Shown: positions 52,649 to 64,000, counted from the stretch's first letter. The stretch: DNA of 64,000 bases from Methylobacterium mesophilicum SR1.6/6 (GCF_000364445.2 NZ_CP043538.1:3537874-3601873), one strand, 5' to 3'. Numbers and translations: made by a program. The notes: a model not told the origin generated them from the letters alone.

Positions 52649-53035
52649 ATGTCAGTCGGGGTTCGGCATAGGCGCGCCGCGCGTGCGCGGGGCTGGTGGG
52701 CGATCGCCGCCCGCGTGCTCGCGCTCGTCCTGGCGCTGGCCGTCGCGCCGCCCGGCGCCGGCCTCGCGGCGGATCTGACCTTTCACGCCGGCAGCCATCA
52801 TGCCCGGACCGACGGACCGACCCTCGGTGCGCCGGCCGCGCCCGGGGACGTCGATCCCGGCCTCGGCGAGCACCTGCATTGCGGCTGCCATCAGGCCGCG
52901 CGCCTGGAGGCGGCCGAGGTCGCGCCTCCGTCCGTCCCGGGCCGACCCCTGCCCGCCGCCCTCGCGCAAGGCCGGCCCTCCGTCGCGCCCGACCGGCTGC
53001 CCCGGCCCCCGCGCACGGGCGCTGACGCCGCCTGA
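52649..53035 (+). CDS. Exported His/Cys-containing small protein before the efflux operon
   Basis: 128 residues. One N-terminal hydrophobic helix (about 18-42), then FHAGSHHARTDG and GEHLHCGCHQAARL, a cluster of His and Cys able to bind metal, and a Pro-rich tail. Similar short proteins often precede heavy-metal RND genes. It may deliver or sense the metal in the periplasm. No family name assigned with confidence. Confidence 0.6.
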   Translation: MSVGVRHRRAARARGWWAIAARVLALVLALAVAPPGAGLAADLTFHAGSHHARTDGPTLGAPAAPGDVDPGLGEHLHCGCHQAARLEAAEVAPPSVPGRPLPAALAQGRPSVAPDRLPRPPRTGADAA

Positions 53036-53155
53036 GGGCGCGCGTTCCGCCCGGTCGCCGGAATCGGCTCCGGGCCCACCCGCACACGACACCTGAACGG
53101 GACCCCGGAGGCCGCCGCGCGCGGCAGCCCGCCGTCCCGGCCGAGCAGCTTCCCC

Positions 53156-54496
53156 ATGCGCATCCTCCTGTCCGCGGCCCTCCTGTCCGTGGCCTTCCTG
53201 GCCGCCGGCATCACCCTCGGCGCTGCAGTCCCCGCCCTGCCCGACCTCCTCCGGCACGCGCTCGCGGCGTCCGGTCTCGTCCCGGCCCCGCGCGATGGCC
53301 TAGACCACAAGCACGCCGCCGGACCGGACCGGCCTGCGGGCGCCGGCCACGACCAAGAGCGTGGCCATGATCACGACCACCCGGACGGCGCGGGGGAGGC
53401 CCGCGACGCGGGCGTGATCCGCATGCGGCCCGATCAGGTGGAAGGTCAGGACATCGTCACCCGGACGGTGGCGGGCGGCACGCTGGCGCGCCACCTCCTG
53501 GTGCCCGGCACCATCACCCCCGACACCGACCGGATCGCCCGGGTCCCCGCCCGGGTGGTCGGCACCGTGGCCGAGATGCGCAAGCGCCTCGGCGACGCCG
53601 TCCAGAAGGACGAGGTCGTCGCCGTCCTCGACAGCCGCGAGGTCGCCGACGCGAAGAGCGAATTCCTCACCGCCCAGGTTCAGGCCGAGCTGCAGACGAT
53701 CAATTTCGAGCGCCAGCAGAAGCTCCTGGCCTCGCGCAGCGCCTCGGAGGCCGCCTTCGAGACCGCGCGCGCCGCCTATTTGGAGAACCGGCTGCGCGTC
53801 GACCTCGCCCGCCAGAAGCTGTCGGCGCTCGGCCTCGACGCGGCAGAGGTGGCGGCCGCCCAGAAGCGCGACGAGGCCACGCCCAACCAGTCGAGCCTGC
53901 GCCGCTACCCCCTGCGGGCGCCGCTCACCGGCCGGATCGTCGAGCGCAAGGTCGATGTCGGCACCGCGGTCGGCAAGGAGGGCGACCCGGCGGACCTCTA
54001 CACGGTGGCGGACCTCTCCACGGTCTGGATCGAGCTGTCGGTGCCGACCCTCGACCTCGCCCAGGTGCGGGAGGGCGCCCGCGTCACGGTCACGCCCGGC
54101 CGGACGGGCGAGACGGAGCGCCGGGCGGACGGGCGCGTGATCTTCGTCAGCCCCTTCCTCAACCCCGACACACGCTCGGCCCGGGTGGTGGTCGCCTTGC
54201 CGAACCCGGACCTCGCGTGGCGGCCCGGCACCTTCGTCACCGCCGAGGTCGAGATCGCTCAGGACGCGGTCCCGGTCCGGATCCCCAAGGCGGCCGTCCA
54301 GACGATCGCGGGCCGGAGCGTCGTCTTCGTGCGCAATCCGGACGGCTTCGAGAAGCGGCCGGTCACCCTCGGCCGGTCCGACGACGAGGCCTACGAAGTC
54401 ACCGCGGGCCTCGCGGCGGGCGCCGAGATCGCGGTCGCCAACGCGTTTGTGCTGAAGGCCGAGCTCGGCAAGGCCGATGCCGACCACGACCATTGA
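53156..54496 (+). CDS. czcB: Heavy-metal RND efflux periplasmic adaptor (CzcB-like)
   Basis: 446 residues. An N-terminal helix (ILLSAALLSVAFLAAGITLG) is followed by a His/Asp-rich patch (GHDQERGHDHDHPDG, about 63-77) that likely binds metal. Then come the membrane-fusion domains: LVPGTITPDTDRIARVPARV, the alpha-hairpin (LLASRSASEAAFETARAAYL), LRAPLTGRIVERKVDVGTAV and VWIELSVPTLDLAQV. It links the CzcA pump to an outer-membrane channel; no czcC-type gene is in the window. Confidence 0.92.
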   Translation: MRILLSAALLSVAFLAAGITLGAAVPALPDLLRHALAASGLVPAPRDGLDHKHAAGPDRPAGAGHDQERGHDHDHPDGAGEARDAGVIRMRPDQVEGQDIVTRTVAGGTLARHLLVPGTITPDTDRIARVPARVVGTVAEMRKRLGDAVQKDEVVAVLDSREVADAKSEFLTAQVQAELQTINFERQQKLLASRSASEAAFETARAAYLENRLRVDLARQKLSALGLDAAEVAAAQKRDEATPNQSSLRRYPLRAPLTGRIVERKVDVGTAVGKEGDPADLYTVADLSTVWIELSVPTLDLAQVREGARVTVTPGRTGETERRADGRVIFVSPFLNPDTRSARVVVALPNPDLAWRPGTFVTAEVEIAQDAVPVRIPKAAVQTIAGRSVVFVRNPDGFEKRPVTLGRSDDEAYEVTAGLAAGAEIAVANAFVLKAELGKADADHDH

Positions 54497-54506
54497 GGAT
54501 CGCGCC

Positions 54507-57752
<3,246 letters not shown>

Positions 57753-57763
57753 CGGGGCCGCCC

Positions 57764-57904
57764 TCAGGCGGGGAGGATGTGCAGGAAGCCCCCGACCATG
57801 CCGAGGGCCCCGATGCCGAACAGACTCGCGGCGATGTAGAGCCGCATCCGGCTCGCGTCGGCCGCCGACGGGGAGGCGTCTTCGGGCGGGTCAAACCAAT
57901 CCAT
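57764..57904 (-). CDS. Small single-helix membrane protein (46 aa)
   Basis: Starts MDWFDPPEDASPSAADASRM, then one membrane helix (about 22-43, ending FLHILPA). The pattern of an acidic cytoplasmic head plus a helix looks biological. It is convergent with czcA, 11 bp away. No family known. Confidence 0.6.
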   Translation of the reverse strand: MDWFDPPEDASPSAADASRMRLYIAASLFGIGALGMVGGFLHILPA

Positions 57905-58044
57905 GGGGGCGCTGTCCAGTCAGTGCATCGGGTGGCTCGGGCGGGAGGCGCCGCCCTAGGCCAGCCCGATGACGGCTGGATGACCGATCCGCCAAGGCGG
58001 AGGGCGGGCCCCGCGGAGCCGCCCGTGCGAATCCCGTGCCGCCG

Positions 58045-58257
58045 CTACGGCTTCACGAGCAGCACGTTCACCGCCTTCGCGAGCACGTGGACGGTATCGC
58101 CCTCCTTGAGCCGCAGCGCTTCCAGCGAGTCGAGCGTCATCACCGACGCCATGCGATAGGTGGTGCCGACGAGTTCCACCTCGACCTGGGCCATCACGTC
58201 CCCACGCTTGATCGCCGTCACCGTGGCGGGGATGTCGTTGCGGGCACCGTGCTTCAT
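58045..58257 (-). CDS. Molybdenum-pterin-binding protein (Mop/TOBE domain)
   Basis: 70 residues, one Mop domain: ARNDIPATVTAIKRGDVMAQ and TLDSLEALRLKEGDTVHVLAKAVNVLLVKP-type end with the conserved Ser/Lys pattern that binds molybdate. Such stand-alone domains store or buffer molybdate in the cytoplasm. It might support Mo enzymes such as the hydroxylase at 20188, but it is far away and not linked by operon. Confidence 0.9.
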   Translation of the reverse strand: MKHGARNDIPATVTAIKRGDVMAQVEVELVGTTYRMASVMTLDSLEALRLKEGDTVHVLAKAVNVLLVKP

Positions 58258-58373
58258 GGATCGTCCTCGTGGCGCAGCCGTCGCGGCTGCCGGATGGGCC
58301 TATCGGCTCAAGCGCCTCGGCCTCTGGCAAGGCCGGCGCGCAGGTTCAAGCGGGCGCCGGCCTCGCGTCGGGA

Positions 58374-58688
58374 TCAGCGGCTGCCCGCGGCGCCGGACGC
58401 TCCGCCGCTGGCGCCGCCGCCCTGCTGGAACCCGGCCGCGTTGGGCGGCCCCTTCATTCGGCCGTCCTGGTTCGGCATCTCCGGGCCCGGGGCCCCAGCC
58501 TTGGTCGAGCCGGTCGTGTCGCTCGTCCCGGTATAGCCGGCCGCGTTCGGCGACCCCTGCATGCGGGCGCCGTGCGCGGCATCGCCGCCGGCCGGGCGGG
58601 TTCCCTCGGCGGCCAGCGCCGCGGAGTCAGTTGCCAGCGAGCCCGTTGCCAGGAGGCCGGCGGCCAAGATCGGTATCCACGTCTTCAT
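58374..58688 (-). CDS. Exported repeat-containing hypothetical protein
   Basis: 104 residues. Leader MKTWIPILAAGLLATGSLA with cleavage near AALAAEG. The mature part holds two copies of a short motif (RMQGSPNAAGYTG and RMKGPPNAAGFQQ) separated by a Thr/Gly-rich linker and ends in a Gly/Ala tail. Unknown function. Confidence 0.65.
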   Translation of the reverse strand: MKTWIPILAAGLLATGSLATDSAALAAEGTRPAGGDAAHGARMQGSPNAAGYTGTSDTTGSTKAGAPGPEMPNQDGRMKGPPNAAGFQQGGGASGGASGAAGSR

Positions 58689-58807
58689 CTGCGTGCCCTC
58701 GCGTGCTCCTCGTGCCGCCTCTCGGGGGCGACAACGAGGCAACCCCGGCGGCGGCTTCCTGTTCGAGGCGCTCAGTCGAGGCGCGCGGCGGCCGGTCTCC
58801 GCGGCCG

Positions 58808-59077
58808 CTACCCGGCCGGACTGGGTTCGGCGACGGCCGCGCCGTCGAGCCTCAGGCCCGCGAAGGTCAGGGTCGCGGTGTAGACGACCGTTCCACCCTC
58901 GTCGCGGACCAGCACGGTGAAGGCCTGGTTGTCGCCGTCGCGGGGGATGATCCAGCGCGCGATCTCCGGCAGGCTGATCATCGCCTCCCGGCGCGCCGCA
59001 TCCAGATCCGCGCACTCGGTCCCATCGGTGTCGGGCAGGAACTGGCCGTCGTGGATGTCGAAGAAGAAGCGGGGCAA
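58808..59077 (-). CDS. DUF6894 family protein
   Basis: 89 residues. LPRFFFDIHDGQFLPDTDGT and the segment with DLDAARREAMISLPEIAR, then DNQAFTVLVRDEGGTVVYTA and LTFAGLRL, are typical of this family, which is abundant in Methylobacterium and Bradyrhizobium. I chose TTG because GGAGG lies six bases upstream and the family begins with M-P-R-[YF]-[FY]-F-D. An ATG 13 codons upstream would add a non-family stretch. Function unknown. Confidence 0.85.
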   Translation of the reverse strand: MPRFFFDIHDGQFLPDTDGTECADLDAARREAMISLPEIARWIIPRDGDNQAFTVLVRDEGGTVVYTATLTFAGLRLDGAAVAEPSPAG

Positions 59078-59479
59078 TCCACCCCTCCGTGCGGTGCTCT
59101 CATCAGGCCAACCCACGGTCGGTGCGCCGGTTCTCCATCAATTCCAACCTACGTTACAGGCTTTCCGTCCGGACCGCGGTCCGGAGGCTACCGCGATCAG
59201 TGCAGCGCCGAAGATCGGGGGATGGACGGGAGCAGATGACCTGCCGGCGTTCTGCACGCACGCGAACCACCGGCGGCACCAGATCGACGCCGCACGCATC
59301 CGCGATCTGCCGTGGGCATCTGGATGCGTCCCGCTGATCTGCCGGCGACGAGAACGAGAGTTCGGACGACTGCCGATCATCACCGCAGGGCCAGTTCGTC
59401 GCTATGGCATGTCGCGTCGCGGGTGCGGGGCCGACGTCCCGCCTCAGCATGCCCGCTCCGGAAACAGGGCGTCCCGGGC
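59078..59479. other. Gene-free stretch
   Basis: 402 bp. An AT-richer patch at 59130-59165 probably holds the DUF6894 promoter. Nothing else recognised. Confidence 0.35.
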
Positions 59480-60172
59480 CTATTGGAACAAGCCGTGGGC
59501 TGCCGCCCGGACATCATGGAACATGGTCGCGAAGAAATAGGCCAGGATGAACAATCCCGCATTGAAGAGTCCAGGATAATGGGCGGCCACGTTGCTCGCC
59601 CGGGCCGCGGCGGCCTTGCTGGGAAGCAGCCGCCGCACGCACACGGCCACGACGACGCCGATCAGGGCCCCGCCCAAAACATCGCTCGCGTAGTGATAGC
59701 CCGCGTAGATGCGCGGAAGGCAGACGACCAGCACCGACCAAGCGTAGGCGAGCGCCCCGAGCGGCCAGGCGAGAAGCCAGAGCGCCGTCGACAGGGCAAA
59801 GCTGAGCGCGGCGTGATCGCTCGGGAAGGAACTCCAGTGTTCGAGCGTCCCCATGTTCGTTCCGATCGGAGCCACGAAGGCAGGATCGCCGCCGTGCAGG
59901 GGGCGGAGCCGCAACGGGGAGAGATTCTGGACCAGACGCGAAACCACGACGGCCAGGAACATGCCGCCCGCGGCTTCGAACGCCGTCGTCCGGGCGGAAA
60001 CTTTCTCGTCGCCGCGATACCAGAGATAGATCAAAACGATGATCAGAGGCAGGAGCCTGATGCTCTCGAGATCGAGGAACTTGACGACGAACTTGTCGAA
60101 GAACGCGTGGCGGCCGGCAATGGCGCCCGTGAGATGCAGCATATAATCGTCAAGACTCGAAAAGACGTGCAT
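59480..60172 (-). CDS. PAP2 superfamily membrane phosphatase
   Basis: 230 residues, about six helices. Catalytic motifs of the phosphatidic-acid phosphatase 2 family are present: KFLDLESIRLLP with a lysine earlier in the chain, SFPSDHAALS (P-S-x-H) and LPRIYAGYHYASDVLGG (SR-x5-H-x3-D form with R, H and D). It removes phosphate from lipid or isoprenoid phosphates, or from a carrier such as undecaprenyl diphosphate. Monocistronic; the 273 bp upstream up to the tRNA hold nothing recognised. Confidence 0.9.
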   Translation of the reverse strand: MHVFSSLDDYMLHLTGAIAGRHAFFDKFVVKFLDLESIRLLPLIIVLIYLWYRGDEKVSARTTAFEAAGGMFLAVVVSRLVQNLSPLRLRPLHGGDPAFVAPIGTNMGTLEHWSSFPSDHAALSFALSTALWLLAWPLGALAYAWSVLVVCLPRIYAGYHYASDVLGGALIGVVVAVCVRRLLPSKAAAARASNVAAHYPGLFNAGLFILAYFFATMFHDVRAAAHGLFQ

Positions 60173-60445
60173 CGACGGATCCTTAGGTCAGGATCAAAGC
60201 ACGGTAGGCGAAACGCGGCGCCGCGACAACGTGTCTGCCGTCAGTGGATATTGCGTATCTATCTCTTCCGTCCAGCAAGTCCTGACTGACTACCTCTGTT
60301 GTGAGTTCCGGCCGGGGTATCGTCTGTAGAGCATCACTTTATCGTGACGCGAGTGGCCGTCTGTTGATTAGAATTGTACCTGCGGATCCGATAGACGGCG
60401 CCGCGATCGGCGCTGGACCACGTTCCGAGTCCCGGCAGGATCGGG

Positions 60446-60521
60446 TGGTGGGCCCGGCAGGACTCGAACCTGCAACCAGACCGTTATGAGCGGCCGGCTC
60501 TAACCATTGAGCTACGGGCCC
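60446..60521 (-). tRNA. tRNA with CAU anticodon, probably tRNA-Ile2 (lysidine type)
   Basis: 76 nt on the minus strand. The acceptor arm GGGCCCG pairs with CGGGCCC, followed by ACCA, so CCA is encoded. D-arm GCTC...GAGC with an 8-nt loop AATGGTTA, anticodon arm GGCCG-CTCATAA-CGGTC giving anticodon CAT, T-arm GCAGG-TTCGAGT-CCTGC. The short D-loop and the overall form match bacterial tRNA-Ile(CAU), read as AUA after lysidine modification. Elongator tRNA-Met is the alternative. Confidence 0.9.
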
Positions 60522-60558
60522 GGGAGGCGCCGACCGATAGCCGATCCCCGCCCGCCCG

Positions 60559-61218
60559 TCACCCGGTTTCCGCCGCCCCGTCCGGGCTCCGGCTCGGGGG
60601 CGCGGGCTCGGCCATCGCCGCGGGCCGGTCCTTGATGTGCCAGAGGTAGCGCGCCAGGATCGACCGGTACGGCGCGAAGACGCCCGCCACGGCGTTCGTG
60701 TCCGTCCGGCCGGTGAGCCGGCGCAGGCAGCCCACCGCCGCCACGTCCCCCTCCGGCCAGATGTCCGGATCGTGGAAGTGGAAGATGCCGACCATGTCGG
60801 CGGTCCAGGGACCGACGCCGCGGATGCCGCACAGGCGCGCCGCGCGCTCCCGGTGCGGCAGCCCGGCGAGGTCAGGCCCGAGCAGGCCCGCCGCCTCCGC
60901 GGCGACGATGGCCTGGAGAGCGCGGATCTTGTTTCCCGAGATGCCGCAGGCCCGCAGCAGATCCGCGTCGCCGGTCTCGAACAGGCCGCGGGGAGTGGTG
61001 GCGGCCGTCGCGGCCGCGGCCTCGATCCGCGTCCAGATCGCCGCGGCGGCCCGGGTGGACAACTGCTGGTTGACCACCTCGACGAACAGCCGGTCGGCGA
61101 CGGGGCCGCTCGCCGGCGGCGCGATCACGATCGGGCCGGCCTCGACGAGGGCGGCCCGCAGGACCGGGTGCGCGCCGGCCGCGTCCAGAAGATGCGCGTA
61201 GATTGCGGGATCGAGCAT
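60559..61218 (-). CDS. DNA-3-methyladenine glycosylase II (AlkA-like, HhH-GPD)
   Basis: 219 residues. Helix-hairpin-helix LCGIRGVGPWTADMV (about 143-157) followed by the catalytic Asp in WPEGDVAAVG. FVEVVNQQLSTRAAAAIWTR is the family entry. Shorter than E. coli AlkA because the N-terminal beta domain is missing, as in many alphaproteobacterial forms. It removes alkylated purines from DNA in base-excision repair. Confidence 0.92.
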   Translation of the reverse strand: MLDPAIYAHLLDAAGAHPVLRAALVEAGPIVIAPPASGPVADRLFVEVVNQQLSTRAAAAIWTRIEAAAATAATTPRGLFETGDADLLRACGISGNKIRALQAIVAAEAAGLLGPDLAGLPHRERAARLCGIRGVGPWTADMVGIFHFHDPDIWPEGDVAAVGCLRRLTGRTDTNAVAGVFAPYRSILARYLWHIKDRPAAMAEPAPPSRSPDGAAETG

Positions 61219-61490
61219 CGCCGTGAAGCCTGTCCGACGTGGGATTCGTCCGGCGGGGTTCCTGGGATCCGGGAGGTTAGCGGCGTTCCCCCGAGGGCGG
61301 TCCCGACGCGACTCCCGACCCGCAGAGCCCCGTCGGCGACGGATCATAGCGCGGGCCCCGGGGCGCGGTCCGGGGTCAGGATGCCGCGCGGCCTTGCTCG
61401 GGACGCGGGTGGGACCACCTCGGTTCGGAACCGCGCGGCCTGCCGCGGCGGTCTCGTGCGGATGCAAGCCCGGGGGCGAGTCTCGGCGAC

Positions 61491-62048
61491 ATGGCGACCT
61501 TCTTCACCGCGGACACGCATTTCGGCGACCCGCACATCCTGCGCCACCGCGCGGACCGGTACGGCGACGTCGCGGCCCACGACGAGGCGCTGGTGGCCGG
61601 CTGGAACGCCGTGGTCGGCCCGGAAGACGTCGTCTGGCACCTCGGCGACTTCGCCGCGCATGCGAGTCGCGCCCATTGCGCGGCCATCTTCGCCCGGCTG
61701 AACGGCGCGAAGCATCTGGTCCGGGGCAATCATGACTCCAACCGCGTGCTGGACCTGCCCTGGGCGGAGCCCCCGGTGGAGAGTCTCCGCCTCTCGGTCG
61801 CGGATGCCGCGGGGCGGGCGCACCGCCTGTTCCTGTCGCACTACGCGCATCGCGCCTGGCCGGGCCTGTGGCGGGAGACGCGCCACCTCTACGGGCACAG
61901 CCACGGCCGGCTCCCCGACACCACCCGCTCCTGCGATGTCGGCGTCGATGCCTGGGGCGGCCGCCCGATCCCGCTCGACGCCATCCTGGCGCGACAGGAC
62001 GCGGCCGGCCTGGTCCCGGAGGAGATCGCCGCGCACGGGCTGCGCTAA
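61491..62048 (+). CDS. Metallophosphoesterase family protein
   Basis: 185 residues, calcineurin-like. Metal motifs in order: FFTADTHFGD (D-x-H), VVWHLGDFA (GD), LVRGNHDSN (GNHD), LFLSHYAHR (H) and LYGHSHG (GHSH). Close to YfcE/MJ0912-type small phosphoesterases acting on an unknown phosphoester. A short spacer links it to the next hypothetical gene. Confidence 0.92.
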   Translation: MATFFTADTHFGDPHILRHRADRYGDVAAHDEALVAGWNAVVGPEDVVWHLGDFAAHASRAHCAAIFARLNGAKHLVRGNHDSNRVLDLPWAEPPVESLRLSVADAAGRAHRLFLSHYAHRAWPGLWRETRHLYGHSHGRLPDTTRSCDVGVDAWGGRPIPLDAILARQDAAGLVPEEIAAHGLR

Positions 62049-62121
62049 GGGCTACAGAAAGGGCTGCAGGGAGGGCTGCACGCCCTATGTCACCGCCCAC
62101 ATGTCCGGAGGCCGCACGACC

Positions 62122-62427
62122 ATGACCGACCCCTCCTCTCCACAACCCGGATGGGCCGAGGCCGCGGCGCAGGCCGGGACCGACCTCGGCCTCGGGACCG
62201 CCTTCCCGGCGATGCAGCCGGCGGACTGGGACCGGGTCTGCCGCCGGGCCGGCCAGATCCTCGCTGCCCGGGGCGAGGTCCTGTCGCCCGGCTGGGAGCG
62301 CGGCGTGGCACGGGCCGCGGGCCGGTCCGATCCCGCCGACGGGCCCGGTGATCAACTGGCCCGCGACGAGGCCGACACCGTGCTGGCCGAGGAGGGCGAG
62401 GTGTTCGCCCCCGAGGACGACGCGTGA
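62122..62427 (+). CDS. Hypothetical protein (101 aa)
   Basis: MTDPSSPQPGWAEAAAQAGT, then ADWDRVCRRAGQILAARGEV and an acidic C-terminus (EEGEVFAPEDDA). A start at 62101 would add seven residues; GGAG at 62106 favours 62122. Unknown family. Positioned between the phosphoesterase and NepR. Confidence 0.5.
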   Translation: MTDPSSPQPGWAEAAAQAGTDLGLGTAFPAMQPADWDRVCRRAGQILAARGEVLSPGWERGVARAAGRSDPADGPGDQLARDEADTVLAEEGEVFAPEDDA

Positions 62428-62482
62428 CGTGCGGCGCGTCCGGGTGGTTGCCGTCGCGCGGGCGCCGGCCGATGTAAGGGGC

Positions 62483-62731
62483 ATGCCTCAGCCCGAACAC
62501 CAGCGCGCCGCCCCGAGACCTGCAGCCCGAGCGAATCACGGCGGCACACCGACGCCCCTGCGGGTGGTGCCGGTCGCGGGCGGTCCGGTCCTCGACGGGC
62601 CGACGCGCCTGCGCCTCGGCCAGACCTTGCGGGCGCTGTACGATCCGGTGATCGACGAGGCTCTGGACCCGCGGCTGGCGGAACTGCTGCGCCAGCTCGA
62701 CGCCGACCGGAAGGGCGGCGCCTCGCGCTGA
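62483..62731 (+). CDS. nepR: NepR-type anti-sigma factor
   Basis: 82 residues with a disordered Pro/Arg-rich first half and the NepR core LGQTLRALYDPVIDEALDPR continuing LAELLRQLD (about 45-73): two amphipathic helices that bind EcfG. NepR blocks the general-stress sigma factor until phosphorylated PhyR captures it. phyR is not adjacent. The gene is convergent with the EcfG-like gene at 62942, unlike the usual nepR-ecfG operon. Confidence 0.85.
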   Translation: MPQPEHQRAAPRPAARANHGGTPTPLRVVPVAGGPVLDGPTRLRLGQTLRALYDPVIDEALDPRLAELLRQLDADRKGGASR

Positions 62732-62756
62732 ACCCGCGGTCTATGCCTCCGAAAGG

Positions 62757-62800
62757 GGCTCCCGCCGGTGGATCGGGGGGATGTCACACCGACGGGAGCC
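62757..62800. terminator. Stem-loop between convergent nepR and sigma-factor genes
   Basis: GGCTCCCG-CGGTG pairs with CACCG-CGGGAGCC around a 16-nt loop, one mismatch. No T-run. A second small inverted pair CGATTTT/AAAATCG lies at 62911-62934 near the sigma-factor stop. Together they probably end both transcripts. Confidence 0.4.
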
Positions 62801-62941
62801 GAGCCGAGCCGACGGATCGACCCAACCCGCCCGTATGTCGCCCGGGAGCAGCCTGGGCGCTTTCACCTAAGTCAAATTCGGCCCGGAATACCGGTATAGA
62901 AATGCCGATTTTGCCTCTCCGACGTGGAAAATCGCTCCTGC

Positions 62942-63727
62942 TCAGGCCGTGGCCCCGGTCACCGAGAGCATGACGCCGTCGTTGCCGATCTCGGATCCGC
63001 TGTAGCCGAGCATGCGGGCGAGCTGCTCGCGGGCGCGCCAGACGCGGCTCTTCACGGTGCCGATACGGCAGTTCATCACAGCCGCGGCCTCCTCGTAGCT
63101 CAGGTTCTCGATCGCCACGAGGACGAGCGCCTCCCGCATCACCGGGGCGAGCCGGTCGAGGGCGGCGCGCACGTCCTGCAGGTCGAGGTGGCCGCCCTGC
63201 TCGGGGATGCTGGTGAGCCGCTCGGCATGGTTGCCGTCGGTGTCGGCGACCTCGCGGCCGTGCTTGCGGTGCTGGCTGTAGAACACGTTGCGCAGGATCG
63301 TGAACAGCCACGCCTCCAGGTTGGTCCCGGGGGTGAAGCCGCCCCGCCCGCGCCAGCCGCGCAGCAGCGTGTCCTGCACGAGGTCGTCGGCCGCCGCCGG
63401 GTCGCGGGTCAGCGAGACGGCGAACCGGTGCAGGGCCGGCACCACCTCCAGCAGGCCCGCCCGGAAGGTCGCGTCCCGCTCGCCCTCGGCCTGCACCAGG
63501 GCGACGTCGAGGCGGGCCAGCAGCTCGGCGAAGCGCTCCGCGGCGGTCCCGGGCGCCGGGCCGATCTGCTCGTAGGCACGGCCGAGCAGCGTCCCGAGAT
63601 GGGCGCGCACCGCCTCCGGCAGGCCGTGCCGGCCGTCCTCGCCGGACTCCTCCGCGAGGTCTTCGGCGAAGTCATCGGCCAAGGTCTCGGCGGGATCGAG
63701 GAGGGATGGGCCTTCTGTGGCGGGCAT
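62942..63727 (-). CDS. EcfG-like ECF sigma factor with NepR-like N-terminal extension
   Basis: 261 residues, longer than a normal EcfG (about 180). Residues 88-160 are sigma region 2 (FAVSLTRDPAAADDLVQDTL, LEAWLFTILRNVFYSQHRKH); residues about 185-245 are region 4 (LDRLAPVMREALVLVAIENL, YEEAAAVMNCRIGTVKSRVW). The extra N-terminus has an acidic stretch and then LGTLLGRAYEQI...RFAELLARLD (43-74), which follows the NepR helix pattern of the neighbouring gene. It may be an inhibitor-like domain fused to the sigma factor. The start MPATEGPSLL is chosen because the upstream frame is low-complexity. Confidence 0.88.
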   Translation of the reverse strand: MPATEGPSLLDPAETLADDFAEDLAEESGEDGRHGLPEAVRAHLGTLLGRAYEQIGPAPGTAAERFAELLARLDVALVQAEGERDATFRAGLLEVVPALHRFAVSLTRDPAAADDLVQDTLLRGWRGRGGFTPGTNLEAWLFTILRNVFYSQHRKHGREVADTDGNHAERLTSIPEQGGHLDLQDVRAALDRLAPVMREALVLVAIENLSYEEAAAVMNCRIGTVKSRVWRAREQLARMLGYSGSEIGNDGVMLSVTGATA

Positions 63728-63833
63728 GCAGGTCCGGTCGTCGGCGGGCGGGCCGGTGGCCCCATGGCACCGGTTGTCGCCCGCCCCGAACCCCCATGCC
63801 GCAACATGGGTTAGCCCTATCGCGGAAGGCGCC

Positions 63834-64000
63834 TCAGCCCCGGGTGCCGTATCGCCGCGCCGCCGCGACCCCCGCGAGCACGGCCGCGCCGGCCGCGGCG
63901 GCGGCGAGGCCCGCACTCAGGGTCCCGGCGGACGGCACGCCCTTGCGCGCGCGCCAGCCCCCGTCCGTCCCCGTCCCCCGCGCGACCGGATCGCGCAGGG
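63834..64000 (-). CDS. Hypothetical membrane-anchored protein (C-terminal part; runs off window)
   Basis: Only the last 54 residues are present: a basic Gly/Arg stretch (GWRARKGVPSAG), one Ala-rich helix (LSAGLAAAAAGAAVLAGVAA) and the end ARRYGTRG. It is upstream of the sigma-factor gene on the same strand. Too little to name. Confidence 0.5.
   Translation of the reverse strand, partial: LRDPVARGTGTDGGWRARKGVPSAGTLSAGLAAAAAGAAVLAGVAAARRYGTRG

Overview
The window is GC-rich (about 70 %) and reads as a chromosome segment of a Methylobacterium-like alphaproteobacterium. The evidence is the gene content: a DUF6894 protein, HWE-family histidine kinases with GAF remnants, an Omp25-like porin, a NepR/EcfG-type stress-response pair, and many small genus-type hypotheticals. 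No insertion sequence, prophage, plasmid function or CRISPR array was seen. The assignment is by family resemblance only.

Layout. (1) 1-9647: carboxylate catabolism and uptake. A minus-strand SDR / MFS / beta-keto-acid cleavage operon faces an AraC regulator, followed by a TRAP transporter (DctP plus fused DctQM) with an amidohydrolase, then a quinone oxidoreductase with a Tat-like leader. (2) 10008-13755: a KaiC-like ATPase, an HWE histidine kinase whose 5' end carries an apparent 1-bp frameshift, a decayed GAF sensor kinase and a single-domain response regulator. (3) 13765-26227: purine catabolism. It holds uraH, puuD and uraD, a LysR regulator, a Tsx-like porin, a three-gene molybdenum hydroxylase (tri-heme cytochrome c, 2Fe-2S subunit, Tat-exported Mo subunit), an NCS2 permease and 8-oxoguanine deaminase. 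(4) 26517-31994: a complete beta-hydroxyaspartate cycle, bhcABCD with divergent bhcR. (5) 32627-37229: a PhnCDE-type ABC transporter divergent from selD, probably selenium-oxyanion uptake and activation. (6) 37926-51231: a catalytically dead caspase homologue, an outer-membrane porin, a heme-sensor nucleotide cyclase and a long run of small hypotheticals. (7) 51558-57752: an AraC regulator and a heavy-metal RND efflux pair. (8) 57764-64000: a Mop protein, small proteins, a PAP2 phosphatase, tRNA(CAU), an AlkA-type glycosylase, a metallophosphoesterase, NepR and an EcfG-like sigma factor with a NepR-like N-terminus.

How the parts may work together (inference). Purines could cross the outer membrane through the Tsx-like porin and be hydroxylated in the periplasm by the molybdenum enzyme, with electrons passing to its cytochrome c. 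The NCS2 permease would import the product, and PuuD, UraH and UraD would take urate to allantoin. Further breakdown of allantoin yields glyoxylate, which the adjacent beta-hydroxyaspartate cycle can turn into oxaloacetate. The allantoin-to-glyoxylate genes are not in the window, so this link rests on proximity.
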